Assembly: GCA_937943605.1 (NCBI GenBank)
Contig: CALEAW010000090.1
Span: 1 to 40,981, forward strand
From: an uncultured Sutterella sp.
GTDB taxonomy: Bacteria > Pseudomonadota > Gammaproteobacteria > Burkholderiales > Burkholderiaceae_F
Direction: 5' to 3'
Length of the DNA: 40,981 nucleotides
Below are positions 25,479-34,674 of this stretch, piece after piece (positions within the stretch are counted from its first letter, which is position 1; every line of letters starts with the position of its first letter). A program made the position numbers and the translations under genes. Under the pieces are notes generated by a model. That model was not told where the DNA came from and did no database searches. It saw only the letters and a list, made by a program, of their open reading frames with translations.

Positions 25479-26251
25479 CAGAGGCCTCCGTTGAGATAGT
25501 CAAGGCCGTCAGGCGTGTCGCTCGGTGTGGCATCTGTAGTTGAGGACTCTTTAGGTTCGCTAAGACGAATGTTTTTAGGATCGTCCTCAGACAGCCAACC
25601 GAGTCGATAGTGGCTACCGATTTCACCAAGGACCGCTTTACGGTCAACAATCCGAATGGCAGGCACGTCCGTTGGGCAACTCTTCGTGCATAAGCCGCAA
25701 CCTGTGCAGTGTTCAGGATGAACGACCGGAATAAACATCGCGTGGCGTGAAAGGCCGCGTGGATGCAATTCAATCGTGAGGGCGCGATCCTCTTCGGGAC
25801 ACGCACGAAAACACACTTCGCAGCGTAACCCTTGGTGCGATAGGCATGACGCAGGGTCTAGGACGGCAATGCCCATCCGTGCGTCCGAAATGTTGGTGAG
25901 CGTGGGCGACAAGGCCCCCGTCGGGCACACCTTGACGCACGGAATGTCACGGCACATGTAACACGGGATGTCTTCGGGGACAAAAAAGGGCGTACCGCCA
26001 GGCGCCGGGTCAAAGGGACCTGCGAGCTTGAGCGTATGGTAGGGACAGGCTGTCACGCACTGTCCGCAACGCGAACAAAGTGCCAGAAAGTCATTACCTT
26101 CAACGGCGCCAGGAGGCCGTGGCGTCCACTTCGCATGGGTGTCCCTTAAAGAGAGTGACCCCCATGCGAAAGCAGTCACGAAGCCAGCGGCAGAAATTTC
26201 GCAGGCTTTCGTGAGAAAGGCTCGGCGTGAGGATTTGAGATCCTTGCCCAT
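25478..26251 (-). CDS. napG: NapG, periplasmic ferredoxin-type subunit
   Basis: A 257-residue iron-sulfur protein exported by Tat (SRRAFLTKA at residues 8-16). It has four [4Fe-4S] motifs: CSRCGQCVTACPYHTLK, CYMCRDIPCVKVCP, CEVCFRACPEED and CTGCGLCTKSCPTD. It relays electrons from NapH towards NapAB. It lies 12 bases after napA and overlaps napH. Confidence 0.93.
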   Translation of the reverse strand: MGKDLKSSRRAFLTKACEISAAGFVTAFAWGSLSLRDTHAKWTPRPPGAVEGNDFLALCSRCGQCVTACPYHTLKLAGPFDPAPGGTPFFVPEDIPCYMCRDIPCVKVCPTGALSPTLTNISDARMGIAVLDPASCLSHQGLRCEVCFRACPEEDRALTIELHPRGLSRHAMFIPVVHPEHCTGCGLCTKSCPTDVPAIRIVDRKAVLGEIGSHYRLGWLSEDDPKNIRLSEPKESSTTDATPSDTPDGLDYLNGGL

Positions 26252-26263
26252 GAGGCACTCCCG

Positions 26264-29002
26264 TTAGGCCTTGACGACTTTGACTGCGGTCTTCTTGAAG
26301 TCGGGCTCAAGAGAGATCGGATCCATGGCGTCTATCGTGACGGCATTGGCCATGACTTTTTCGTCGAAGAAGGCAAGCCAAGTCATACCGCGCGGCATGA
26401 TGTTACGAACCTTGGTTTCGACAATGGCTGTACATTCGCCATGGCGACTGGTGACACGCACCGAGTTGCCACGAAGAATGCCACGCTGTTCTGCATCATA
26501 CGGATTCATGTATAGCACGGCCGTTGGTGCAGCACGATCGAGTTCTGGTACACGACGCGTCATCGAGCCTGTGTGCCAATGTTCAAGGATGCGACCCGTG
26601 CAAAGCCAGAGGTCATAGTTAGCATCAGGTACTTCAACCGGATCCATGTATGGACGGAAGAAGATCTTGGCGGTGCCTGGATGCGCTACTGCTTTGGGAT
26701 CGGTCACGCCGTAAAGGTCACCCTTAGCCACTGGTTTCATCAGCTTGCCATAGAAAAGGTTGTCAGGTTTGGCGTATGGGTCGTAATCAACGTTGAAGCG
26801 ATAAAGTGTTTCTCGTCCGTTGACGACAGGCCACAAAAGCCCTCGAACGTCGTCACGCATATAGGTGTCGAAATCAGCAAGGTCATGACCGTTACCGAGC
26901 GTAAATTGACGGTACTCATTAAAGAGCGCTTTTTCGGGGAAATAGGCGAGCTTGAGTGCCTCACCTGTCGCGTTCAATTCAGTCTGATAAAGTGGATCAG
27001 GCCAAACGGCTTGACGCTTTTCGTTAGGTGCAAAGAGGACGTCAAAGAGCGTGGTTTCTGGCTTATAACCTAAGGCCGTCGCGCCTTCACGGACGTCGGG
27101 CAACTTGTCGCCAGGCACGCCTTTGAGCGTTTGTTCGCGATAGAGTTCGTCGACTGTGAAGCGTCGTGCAAATTCCATCATCATCCAAACGTCCGTACGA
27201 GCTTCGCCTGGGGCTTTGACTAACTGATGCCAACCTTGTGTGCGACGTTCAGCGTTGCCATATAGCCCCCATTTTTCGAAGTGCATGGCAGCAGGCAAAA
27301 TGAGGTCAGCCGCTTTGGCCGAATAAGTCGGATAGACGTCAGAGACCACCACGAAGTTCTTCGGATCACGAGCGGCTTTGACCCAGTGCGTGTTGTTAGG
27401 TGTCGACTGTAGGATGTTGACCACTTGCGTCCACATGAAGTTAATACTGCCGTCTTCAAGTCCGCGCATGATTTCCATGACCGAGGCACCGACCTTCGGG
27501 TTCAAGGTGCCTGCAGGAATTTGCCAAAGCGTTTCAGTCTTTTTGCGGTGATCTGGATTGGCAACCAACATGTCCGAGGGCAAGCGATGGCAGAAGGTGC
27601 CCACTTCGCGTGCGGAACCACAAGCTGAGGGCTGTCCTGTGAGCGAGAAAGCGCCATTACCCGGGAGCCCGTGCTTGCCTAATAATAAGTGGATCGAATA
27701 CACGAGTTCGTTAACCCAAACGCCACGCTGATGCTGATTAAAGCCCATGCACCAGAAGCTCAGAAGGTTACGCTTCGTGTCGCAGATTAGGTCAGCAAGA
27801 CGCACTAAACGCGCCTTAAAGGACGCCAACGATTCGTCCATGTCGCCTTTAACAAGCGGTGCGACGAAGTCAAGCGTGTAGGGCGCAACGCCTTTTTTAA
27901 AGGCTTCAAATTCGATTTGCCAGTGTTTGCCTGCGCTTGCGCCCGAATTCTTTTGTTCAACTTCAGTGCCAGCCTTGAGTCCCATGGCAATCCCTTCGGC
28001 TTCACTCAAACGGATGCGCTTTTGCTTTTCAAGGACATCACGTTCGGCCGGATATGCATACTTGTCGGTGTTGCGTAAGCCATAACCAATATCGGTGACA
28101 CCGGCCGTAAAGATGCAGTGCTTTTCAATAAACGCCTGGTTGATGACGCCACGCTCGATCAATTCGCGAATGAGATAGTTCGCGACGGCCAGATCGCCAT
28201 TAGGCTTCAAGATGATCGTTTCATCGGACAGATCTGAACTCATGTTGCGATACGTCGTCAGATTGATGATCTTCGTATTGGGAGCTGTGAGTTTTCGGTT
28301 GGCAACACGCGACCAAAGTACGGGGTGAGCTTCGGCCATGTTATTGCCCCAAAGGAGCATTGTGTCGGCGAGCTCAATGTCACTATAGTTGTTGGCAGGT
28401 TCGTCTACGCCAAAGGTTTGATAAAACCCGACCACGGCAGAGGCCATGCAAAGACGTGCATTCGGGTCGATATTGTTGGATCTAAAGCCGCCTTTCCACA
28501 GCTTTGAGGCGCAGTAAGCCTCTGGAATCGTATATTGACCAGAACCCACCAGTGCAACGCCAGCAGGGCCTTTTTCGGCATAAACACGCTTAAACTGGCG
28601 CGCCATTTCGTCAAAAGCTTCGTCCCAAGATACGGGTTCAAATTTGCCGTTCTTGTCAAATTTGCCATTGGTACGACGCATGAGGGGTTGCGTAAGACGG
28701 TCACGGCCATACATGATCTTGGCATTAAAGTAGCCTTTCACACAGTTGAGACCACGATTGACGGGCGCATCAGGGTCACCCTTGGTGGCCACAATCCGAC
28801 CGTTACGTACACCGACCTGTAAACCGCAACCAGTGCCACAGAAACGGCACACGCCTTTATGCCAACTGATGCCGTCTTCGATCTTTTTGGCAGCTTGTGC
28901 TTGCGCTGAGGTCACTGGAATGCCGATCGTCATGGCTGCACTTGCTGCGAGCCCGGATTTGATGAGGGTACGGCGAGTTTCATTGATGGGCGTGATGGTC
29001 AT
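26264..29002 (-). CDS. napA: NapA, catalytic subunit of periplasmic nitrate reductase
   Basis: Molybdenum bis-MGD enzyme reducing nitrate to nitrite, 912 residues. ATG 29002 (MTITPINETRRTLIKSG) follows AGGAG; the longer frame adds 8 residues without a better site. A Tat signal (ETRRTLIKS) precedes the [4Fe-4S] motif with C52, C55, C59 and C87. The Mo ligand is C185 in ARLCMASAVVGF. Later conserved parts include SFWCMGFNQHQRG and GQPSACGSAREVG. Length and motifs are complete, so the enzyme should be active. The folding chaperone gene napD lies 44 bases upstream. Confidence 0.96.
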   Translation of the reverse strand: MTITPINETRRTLIKSGLAASAAMTIGIPVTSAQAQAAKKIEDGISWHKGVCRFCGTGCGLQVGVRNGRIVATKGDPDAPVNRGLNCVKGYFNAKIMYGRDRLTQPLMRRTNGKFDKNGKFEPVSWDEAFDEMARQFKRVYAEKGPAGVALVGSGQYTIPEAYCASKLWKGGFRSNNIDPNARLCMASAVVGFYQTFGVDEPANNYSDIELADTMLLWGNNMAEAHPVLWSRVANRKLTAPNTKIINLTTYRNMSSDLSDETIILKPNGDLAVANYLIRELIERGVINQAFIEKHCIFTAGVTDIGYGLRNTDKYAYPAERDVLEKQKRIRLSEAEGIAMGLKAGTEVEQKNSGASAGKHWQIEFEAFKKGVAPYTLDFVAPLVKGDMDESLASFKARLVRLADLICDTKRNLLSFWCMGFNQHQRGVWVNELVYSIHLLLGKHGLPGNGAFSLTGQPSACGSAREVGTFCHRLPSDMLVANPDHRKKTETLWQIPAGTLNPKVGASVMEIMRGLEDGSINFMWTQVVNILQSTPNNTHWVKAARDPKNFVVVSDVYPTYSAKAADLILPAAMHFEKWGLYGNAERRTQGWHQLVKAPGEARTDVWMMMEFARRFTVDELYREQTLKGVPGDKLPDVREGATALGYKPETTLFDVLFAPNEKRQAVWPDPLYQTELNATGEALKLAYFPEKALFNEYRQFTLGNGHDLADFDTYMRDDVRGLLWPVVNGRETLYRFNVDYDPYAKPDNLFYGKLMKPVAKGDLYGVTDPKAVAHPGTAKIFFRPYMDPVEVPDANYDLWLCTGRILEHWHTGSMTRRVPELDRAAPTAVLYMNPYDAEQRGILRGNSVRVTSRHGECTAIVETKVRNIMPRGMTWLAFFDEKVMANAVTIDAMDPISLEPDFKKTAVKVVKA

Positions 29003-29046
29003 AGGGGTCTCCTCAAAAGGTGCCAAGCGTGTTAACGAGTCGAGGG

Positions 29047-29283
29047 CTACGCTTCGTCTTCAAAAAAGTGATTCACGAGGCTCACATCGACGACGCCGGA
29101 GGTTTGGCGAATGTGATTAAAGATGTCTGCCTCTTTTGTGGTGGTCTCAGCTTCAATCACTGCAACCAGTCGTGCGCTGTCGCGGTCGATGTGTGCAATC
29201 TCTAAGCCAGTGGCGGTCAAAGAGCTGATCACAAGGTCAAACGAGGACTGATTTGTGGTGATGATGACGGATGAGTAGTTCAT
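29047..29283 (-). CDS. napD: NapD, Tat proofreading chaperone for NapA
   Basis: A 78-residue cytoplasmic protein of the NapD family (YSSVIITTNQ at the start; IEAETTTKEADIFNHI and SGVVDVSLVNHFFED). It binds the twin-arginine leader of NapA during cofactor insertion. First gene of the operon napD-napA-napG-napH-napB. A napC gene, present at the end of the enterobacterial operon, is missing. Confidence 0.92.
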   Translation of the reverse strand: MNYSSVIITTNQSSFDLVISSLTATGLEIAHIDRDSARLVAVIEAETTTKEADIFNHIRQTSGVVDVSLVNHFFEDEA

Positions 29284-29493
29284 GTCAAGGCCTTAGTGAG
29301 TGGCAGAGGGGTATTGAGCATTTTAAAAATCGTCTTTCTTTTCGAATAGACGCATGAAGAGAGAGGAAACGGTGCCAAAAGAGATAAGGGAATACGCTCA
29401 GGTGAAGTGTGTTATTGCATTGAAAAAGTGACGTAAATGCGTAAAACGACCGTGTATTAGCTAATGTTGTGATTTGGTGCGAGTGGTTTGTTC

Positions 29494-29509
29494 TACTCCC
29501 TTGTGGGTA
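29494..29509. promoter_or_regulatory. NarL/NarP 7-2-7 binding site (napD side)
   Basis: TACTCCC-TT-GTGGGTA. Against the heptamer consensus TACYYMT with its inverted partner at 2-base spacing, each half matches 6 of 7. It lies about 210 bases upstream of napD. Confidence 0.65.
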
Positions 29510-29651
29510 GATGGGGAGGGCGGTTGGGCGCAATCGCGTGGATCTTCTACCTCGGATTGACTTGCCGATTTTGTGTCGGTGTAAAGAGTGTTTGGCGCTT
29601 GACGTGACGGCAAGAGGGAGAGAGGGGGGGGTAAATCTCTCTCATAGTGAT

Positions 29652-29667
29652 TACCTCAAAGGAGGTA
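29652..29667. promoter_or_regulatory. NarL/NarP 7-2-7 binding site (nitrite reductase side)
   Basis: TACCTCA-AA-GGAGGTA, each half matching 6 of 7 consensus positions with the 2-base gap. It lies about 190 bases upstream of the octaheme reductase start. Confidence 0.65.
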
Positions 29668-29855
29668 TGTAGGATGCAACCATATGAAATATAAGAATAT
29701 TTTAGTTTGCCTGGGGCTTTCCCTATCCATCCCCATTTGGGAGGTTTAAGAATCGCATAAGGTTTCTTAAAATTTGAGTTGAGGCAAGGCACATGCGGAT
29801 CGTCTGCACCGATCTTGGCGCATCTGTGCTGACGATTGCCCAAGGAGACCTAATT

Positions 29856-31466
29856 ATGCAAAAGACCCCTATTTCTGTGGCACTTATGCTTGTCGGTTTT
29901 GCGATGAGTGTACCTGCGTTTGCAGCCAATCAATGTGCTGCTTGTCATACGAATATCGCTAAGGAACATGCTGGCGCTGTTCATAAGGACGTCGCTTGTG
30001 CTTCGTGCCATAAGGGCACTGAAGAACATTTGAAGGACATGACGAAGCGTCCTCAAGTCAACATGGATCCAGCGCAGTGTGGCGCTTGCCATGAGCCTCA
30101 ATATAAGTCGGCCTTCATGACGTCTGATCGTCCAGCTCGCCAGTCTAAAAAAGCTGCTAACGGTCCGGCACCCGACCCATTCTTTGACCGTGCTCTAGGT
30201 GGTCATGGCTTTACAAAAGAACATGATCTGCCACGAGCACATACCTTCATGGCAATCGATCAGTTTATCGTCGACCGTGCGTTTGGCGGCCGTTTTGAAC
30301 CGAAAGACGGTTGGCTTTATACGACGCTCGAAGGCGGTAAGTCCTATAAGGCTTGGGACATCCTGAAGGACAACTATCCTGACAATAACGAACAAAAGGC
30401 GCATAAGCCAGGCACTGCTGCTGCGGCTAACGGCGTGTGCTGGTCGTGTAAGTCCACGGACTTGATGCTCGACTGGGCCTATATGGGCGACAAGGTTGAC
30501 GGTGCTAAGTTCCATCGTGGCTCTAATCCTGTAGATGTCGTTCGCAATGTTCAGCACGGCCTGAACTGCAACTTCTGTCATGATCCGCATAACGCCAAAC
30601 CACGTTTGATGCGTGACGCTTTGATCGATGCGATGACGCGTGATGGCAAGCAAAATGTCTATAAGGACTTTGCTGCTCGTCAGGCCAAGCTCGACGTTCA
30701 GAATGTGGGCGTGCGTGGCTTCGAACGTAAGGTGGCCTATCTTGATCGGCCAGACTCTCGTTTGATGTGCGCTCAGTGTCACGTCGAATATGTTTGTAAC
30801 CCTGGCATGAATGTGAAGACGGGAGAAAAGGTTGGCTTTGATAGCCGTCTCACGAATCTCTTCCCATGGGTCAATGCCGACCAGATCGAAAGCTACTACG
30901 ACGACGTGGGCTTCCGTGACTTTAAGCACAACTTGACGGGCGCCACGCTCGTGAAGATGCAGCATCCTGATGCTGAAACGTACTTTGGCTCGAAGCATGA
31001 CAAGGCGGGTGCCGATTGCGCATCTTGCCATATGCCTAAAGTCAAGGACGAAAACGGTAAGACCTATACGCTTCACTGGGCAACTTCGCCGAAGCACTAC
31101 GTAAAGGAAACCTGCCTCTCTTGCCACAAGGACAAGAATGAAAAGCAGATGGTTGGTGCGATCGATGCGATGAAGGGGCACTTTGACGGTAAGGTTCGCG
31201 AAGCTGAATCTCGCATGAACGATATGTTCAACGCTTTCGAACTCGCAAAGACTGTGGGTGTCTCTGAAGACGTGCTTGCTCAGGCTCGCAAGCTCCACGA
31301 ATCCGCCCACATCAATTGGGAATACTGGACGGCAGCTAACGGCGCTTACTTCCACAACCATGACATGGCAGTTCGTAGCCTCGCCAAGTCTGCGAAGGCA
31401 GCAACCGATGCAACGGCGCTTCTCAGAAAGGCCATTGACGAAAAGCAAAAGGGTGCTAAGAAGTAA
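29856..31466 (+). CDS. nrfA: Octaheme cytochrome c nitrite reductase (ammonia-forming)
   Basis: A periplasmic six-electron reductase turning nitrite into ammonium, 536 residues with a signal peptide ending AFA. ATG 29856 follows AAGGAG. Eight haem sites are visible: CAACH (27), CASCH (48), CGACH (75), the catalytic Lys-ligated CWSCK (195), CNFCH (238), CAQCH (305), CASCH (388) and CLSCH (420). Pentahaem NrfA has only the last five, so this protein belongs with octaheme enzymes such as that of Thioalkalivibrio. After haem 6 the sequence HVEYVC places Tyr312 two residues before Cys314, the arrangement that forms a Tyr-Cys bond in that enzyme. H370 (MQHPD) is the likely active-site His. No nrfH is adjacent; ccmI follows. 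Confidence 0.92.
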   Translation: MQKTPISVALMLVGFAMSVPAFAANQCAACHTNIAKEHAGAVHKDVACASCHKGTEEHLKDMTKRPQVNMDPAQCGACHEPQYKSAFMTSDRPARQSKKAANGPAPDPFFDRALGGHGFTKEHDLPRAHTFMAIDQFIVDRAFGGRFEPKDGWLYTTLEGGKSYKAWDILKDNYPDNNEQKAHKPGTAAAANGVCWSCKSTDLMLDWAYMGDKVDGAKFHRGSNPVDVVRNVQHGLNCNFCHDPHNAKPRLMRDALIDAMTRDGKQNVYKDFAARQAKLDVQNVGVRGFERKVAYLDRPDSRLMCAQCHVEYVCNPGMNVKTGEKVGFDSRLTNLFPWVNADQIESYYDDVGFRDFKHNLTGATLVKMQHPDAETYFGSKHDKAGADCASCHMPKVKDENGKTYTLHWATSPKHYVKETCLSCHKDKNEKQMVGAIDAMKGHFDGKVREAESRMNDMFNAFELAKTVGVSEDVLAQARKLHESAHINWEYWTAANGAYFHNHDMAVRSLAKSAKAATDATALLRKAIDEKQKGAKK

Positions 31467-31492
31467 TAGCTGAAACACCTTAAAGTCTGATG

Positions 31493-31523
31493 ACGGGCGG
31501 ATCCTTCGGATTTGCCCGTTTTT
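31493..31523 (+). terminator. Terminator after the nitrite reductase gene
   Basis: ACGGGC (31493-31498) and GCCCGT (31514-31519), with ATCC/GGAT inside, then TTTTT. It overlaps the first codons of a longer ccmI frame, which argues for the later ccmI start. Confidence 0.75.
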
Positions 31524-31573
31524 CAGCTATAGTGACAGTTCTAACCTTTTTTTTGATTGGAGCGATGCCTAGC

Positions 31574-32452
31574 ATGTCTGATGAAATTCTGCTTTATCTC
31601 GTGCTTTTAGGCATGCTGATGCTTGCTGTGGGCATGCTGATCCCGTCGCTCATGCGTATCGGCCAATCGGCAGATAACCGTCAAGCAGAAGATGAAGCCT
31701 ACGGTGAAGAAGTCGTTGAGGCCTTTCGCCGTCAGTTGGCCGCGCTTGATGAAGAACGACGCAAGGGCGCTATCACTGAAGTACGTTGGCAAGAGTTGAG
31801 TGACGATATTCGTCGTCGGATGCTCGAAGAGCATGATGCGGTGTTTCATGATCCGAATACCACTGCGCTGTCTGCGAACGGTCACGTGTCTCGGCCCCTT
31901 GTCTTGGGTTGCGTTGTTGTTGGAATGGTCGCTTTGAGTGTAGGGTTTTACGCCGCCAAGGGTGCCCCAGAACTCATTGAACTCGAAAAAGCACAACACG
32001 TGCTCTCAGGCCAAGCGGCGACGCCTGATATCGAACACTATCTTGCTAAAAATTCAAAAGATGGTCGTGCCTGGGTGCTATTGGCACATCGATATGTCGA
32101 AAGTGGGACTTATGACAAAGCTTTGGAGGCCTATCGCAATGCGTGCCGCGTCAATACCAAAGTCGCTAACGATCCGACAGTGATGCTTGAGCTTGCCGCC
32201 ACGTTGGTGACGGTCGGTGGAGACGATAACTTTAAAGAGGCGCAACCGATCGTTGAAAAGGCACTCGAGAAGCTCCCTGGCGACAATCGAGCGCTTGAAC
32301 TTTTGGCGCTCACTGCTACCGCGAACCAAGACTGGAAGACGGCAGCTGATACCGTTGCGCGACTGCTTGAAGGCATGTCGCCCGATACGCCTACCTATAT
32401 GCGGTACGAGGCGACACTGAAGCGCCTTCGTGAGTTGGCCGCCAAAAAGTAA
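31574..32452 (+). CDS. ccmI: CcmI, cytochrome c maturation protein (TPR)
   Basis: An inner-membrane protein that holds apocytochrome c for haem ligation. 292 residues from ATG 31574, with GGAG 11 bases before it. The frame is open back to 31490, but that part is the upstream terminator. Order: membrane helix (about 5-25), cytoplasmic loop with a coiled stretch (EEVVEAFRRQLAALDEERRK), second helix (about 110-132), then TPR repeats (GRAWVLLAHRYVESGTYDKA, DNRALELLALTATANQDWKT). This bipartite layout is the CcmI/CycH family. No other ccm gene is in the window; its position beside a multihaem enzyme fits its job. Confidence 0.85.
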   Translation: MSDEILLYLVLLGMLMLAVGMLIPSLMRIGQSADNRQAEDEAYGEEVVEAFRRQLAALDEERRKGAITEVRWQELSDDIRRRMLEEHDAVFHDPNTTALSANGHVSRPLVLGCVVVGMVALSVGFYAAKGAPELIELEKAQHVLSGQAATPDIEHYLAKNSKDGRAWVLLAHRYVESGTYDKALEAYRNACRVNTKVANDPTVMLELAATLVTVGGDDNFKEAQPIVEKALEKLPGDNRALELLALTATANQDWKTAADTVARLLEGMSPDTPTYMRYEATLKRLRELAAKK

Positions 32453-32596
32453 ACGATGGCCTGATTGAGGCTGTCAATTAAGAAAGGCAGTGTGCTTCTT
32501 ATCGTTAGAACACGAGAATATTAGGGTTTATGGCAACTTTAAGTTGATGCCTATAGGTTAACCCTTGCGTGTTGCTCCTAACGGAGAATCCCGATC

Positions 32597-32625
32597 TTGA
32601 GAAACGACAATGCCCTCTGTATACT
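32597..32625 (+). promoter_or_regulatory. Sigma-70 promoter of the dipeptidase gene
   Basis: -35 TTGAGA (32597-32602), 17-base spacer, -10 TATACT (32620-32625). It leaves a leader of about 70 bases ending in AAAGGAG before the ATG. Confidence 0.7.
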
Positions 32626-32701
32626 CCGCTCCAAGCTGAGTTTTCTGAGAGGACCAAAACGTCAGGGACTCAGTTGATACGATTGACCAAAGGAGTTAAA
32701 G

Positions 32702-34525
32702 ATGTTTAAGAAGTCTCTTATCGCTGTTGCCTCGCTCTTGGCAGCTGTAGGTACCGCTCAGGCTTGCAGTACGCTCGTGATCGGTAAAGCCGTTTCTGAA
32801 ACCGGCAACATCATCGTCGCGCATAACGAAGACAATGGTGGTCGTCTTTTTAATCTGCAGCACTATGTGCCGCCAGCCACCCATAAGAAAGGCGAAATGA
32901 TCAAGTTCGAAAAGTTCGCCGCTGAAATTCCGCAAGTCGAAAAGACGCTTGGCTTCTATTGGACTCAGAACTTTGTGCCTGATGGCGCCTCCTTTGCTGA
33001 CGGCTTCATGAATGACGCTGGCGTGATCGTTGCGACCAACTGGTGCGGTGAAATCTTTGAAGCTGACCGCATGGAAGTGAAGGACGGTGGTATCGGTTAC
33101 GGTATCCGTCGTTTGGTCGCTGAACGCGCCCATTCTGCTCGTGAAGGTGTTGAAATTGCCACGCAGTTGTTGAAGGAATTTGGGTACTTCCACGACGGGC
33201 GCACCTACACGATTGCTGACGCTAACGAAGCTTGGCAGCTCGCCATTCACCAAGGTAACTCTTGGGTCGCTCGCAAGATTCAGGACGACGAAGTCGTTTA
33301 CATTCCGAACAACTTCATGATGGACAAGGTCGACCTGAACGACAAGAACACCTGGATCATCGAACCCAACCAGGTTGAACGTGCCATCAAGGATGGTCGT
33401 CACGATGCCAAGAACCCGATCTTTAATTGGCGTAAGGTTGTGGCTCAGGAATCTGTTCGCCATGAACGTTGGAATGCCAACCGTAACGTGCTTGCTTGGA
33501 AGTTCTTGACGGGCAAAGAATATAACGATCCTGAACAGTTCCCGTATAGCGCCAAGATCGATCGTAAGTTAGGTGTCAAGGATGCGATCGCACTCTTACG
33601 TCTCCACGAAGACTACATCGGTCAGGATCAGGAACTCTATCACTCCAAGTCCGAAGGTATCTGCCGTACGACGTCTCACGACTCTATCGTCTATAACCTC
33701 GCCAAGGATCCGACATTGACCGAAGCTTGGAAGACCTTAGGTCGTCCGTGCCAGTCTGTTTATATCCCGGTTTATCCGCTCGCTGGTCCTGCTGAAGGTT
33801 TAGCTTTCTTGGATCCGCAGACGGCTACCAAGGAACATTTCGCTGGTACGCCTGCTATGTTCGACTTCCGTGCTGACTTTGCGCCGCATGCCGTCTTTAG
33901 CGCTAGCAACAACGCGATTGACTATCTCCGTGGCGACGAACTCGCGAAGCGTACTGCCTTGATTCAGGCTGAAGAAGATAAGTTCATGGCTGATCGCGCT
34001 GAAGTGACGAAGAAGGCTGCCAAGCTTCAGGGTGAAGCCCGTACGAAGTTCTTGCATGACTACAACGTTAAGGCCTATCAGCATATTCTTGGTCTCATGG
34101 AAGCCGAAAACGCTCGCTTGATGCCGATGAAGGTTGAAATCCTTAATAAGGTTGTGAAGGCTGATAGCGACGATGCTGTTCAGTTTGCTTTGTTAGGCTC
34201 TAAGGATCATGAAGTTCTTGGTGCGAACATGGAAGCCACCCGCGCTGGTATGAGCGCCAACCAGCTTAATTCCACCCGTCAGTGGAAGAACTTCGCCGCT
34301 GCCGAAAAGATGGAATATAAGGACATCAACAAGGACGGCTTCATGGACGTGGTCTTTACGTTCAATGCCAAGGATGTGGCCAAGGGTGCCGTAGCTGGTG
34401 CCTCGATGGACCTCTGGCTCTACACCCAGATCAACGGTCATCGCGTCGTTGGCTTTGATGTTGTGCCAGTAGAAACGAAGAAGGTCAAGAAGGCCGAGTC
34501 TCGCGACGGTAAGGGTCTCCTTTAA
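32702..34525 (+). CDS. Secreted C69-family dipeptidase
   Basis: An N-terminal-nucleophile hydrolase of 607 residues. The signal peptide ends AQA, and cleavage exposes Cys22 (CSTLVIGKAVSETGN), the catalytic residue of peptidase family C69. Conserved HNEDN and a long family core follow, with an extra C-terminal region of about 100 residues (SRQWKNFAAAEK and onward). It probably releases amino acids from peptides in the periplasm or outside. Own promoter, strong ribosome-binding site and own terminator. Codon choice is strongly biased (GAA, AAG, CGT), suggesting high expression. Confidence 0.92.
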   Translation: MFKKSLIAVASLLAAVGTAQACSTLVIGKAVSETGNIIVAHNEDNGGRLFNLQHYVPPATHKKGEMIKFEKFAAEIPQVEKTLGFYWTQNFVPDGASFADGFMNDAGVIVATNWCGEIFEADRMEVKDGGIGYGIRRLVAERAHSAREGVEIATQLLKEFGYFHDGRTYTIADANEAWQLAIHQGNSWVARKIQDDEVVYIPNNFMMDKVDLNDKNTWIIEPNQVERAIKDGRHDAKNPIFNWRKVVAQESVRHERWNANRNVLAWKFLTGKEYNDPEQFPYSAKIDRKLGVKDAIALLRLHEDYIGQDQELYHSKSEGICRTTSHDSIVYNLAKDPTLTEAWKTLGRPCQSVYIPVYPLAGPAEGLAFLDPQTATKEHFAGTPAMFDFRADFAPHAVFSASNNAIDYLRGDELAKRTALIQAEEDKFMADRAEVTKKAAKLQGEARTKFLHDYNVKAYQHILGLMEAENARLMPMKVEILNKVVKADSDDAVQFALLGSKDHEVLGANMEATRAGMSANQLNSTRQWKNFAAAEKMEYKDINKDGFMDVVFTFNAKDVAKGAVAGASMDLWLYTQINGHRVVGFDVVPVETKKVKKAESRDGKGLL

Positions 34526-34574
34526 TCGACCGTCTTGATCTAAAGCATTTGCTTTAGTTTCGGGACCAAAAGTG

Positions 34575-34614
34575 AACGGATGTCAGGTTTTTGGCTTGGC
34601 ATCCGTTTCTTTTT
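34575..34614 (+). terminator. Terminator after the dipeptidase gene
   Basis: AACGGATG (34575-34582) and CATCCGTT (34600-34607) followed by TCTTTTTT. Confidence 0.85.
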
Positions 34615-34674
34615 TGCGAAAAAGGTTAAAGTAAAGGTACTATTTAAAAATTATCGTTTTCTAGGGAAATATCC

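Larger units (their letters stand above)
29284..29855. other. Divergent nap / nitrite reductase control region
   Basis: 572 bases without a gene. It contains two NarL-type palindromes (29494-29509 and 29652-29667). An 8-base inverted repeat TTTAAGAA/TTCTTAAA (29745-29752 with 29764-29771) lies in the leader of the nitrite reductase gene. No full FNR site (TTGAT-N4-ATCAA) is seen. Confidence 0.55.

Noticed and set aside
29285..29533. An 82-residue open frame upstream of napD on the minus strand.
   Set aside because: No homology and it covers one of the NarL-type palindromes; more likely control DNA.
30195..31478. A 427-codon open frame opposite the nitrite reductase gene.
   Set aside because: It is an antisense shadow of strongly biased codons; the sense strand encodes eight haem sites.
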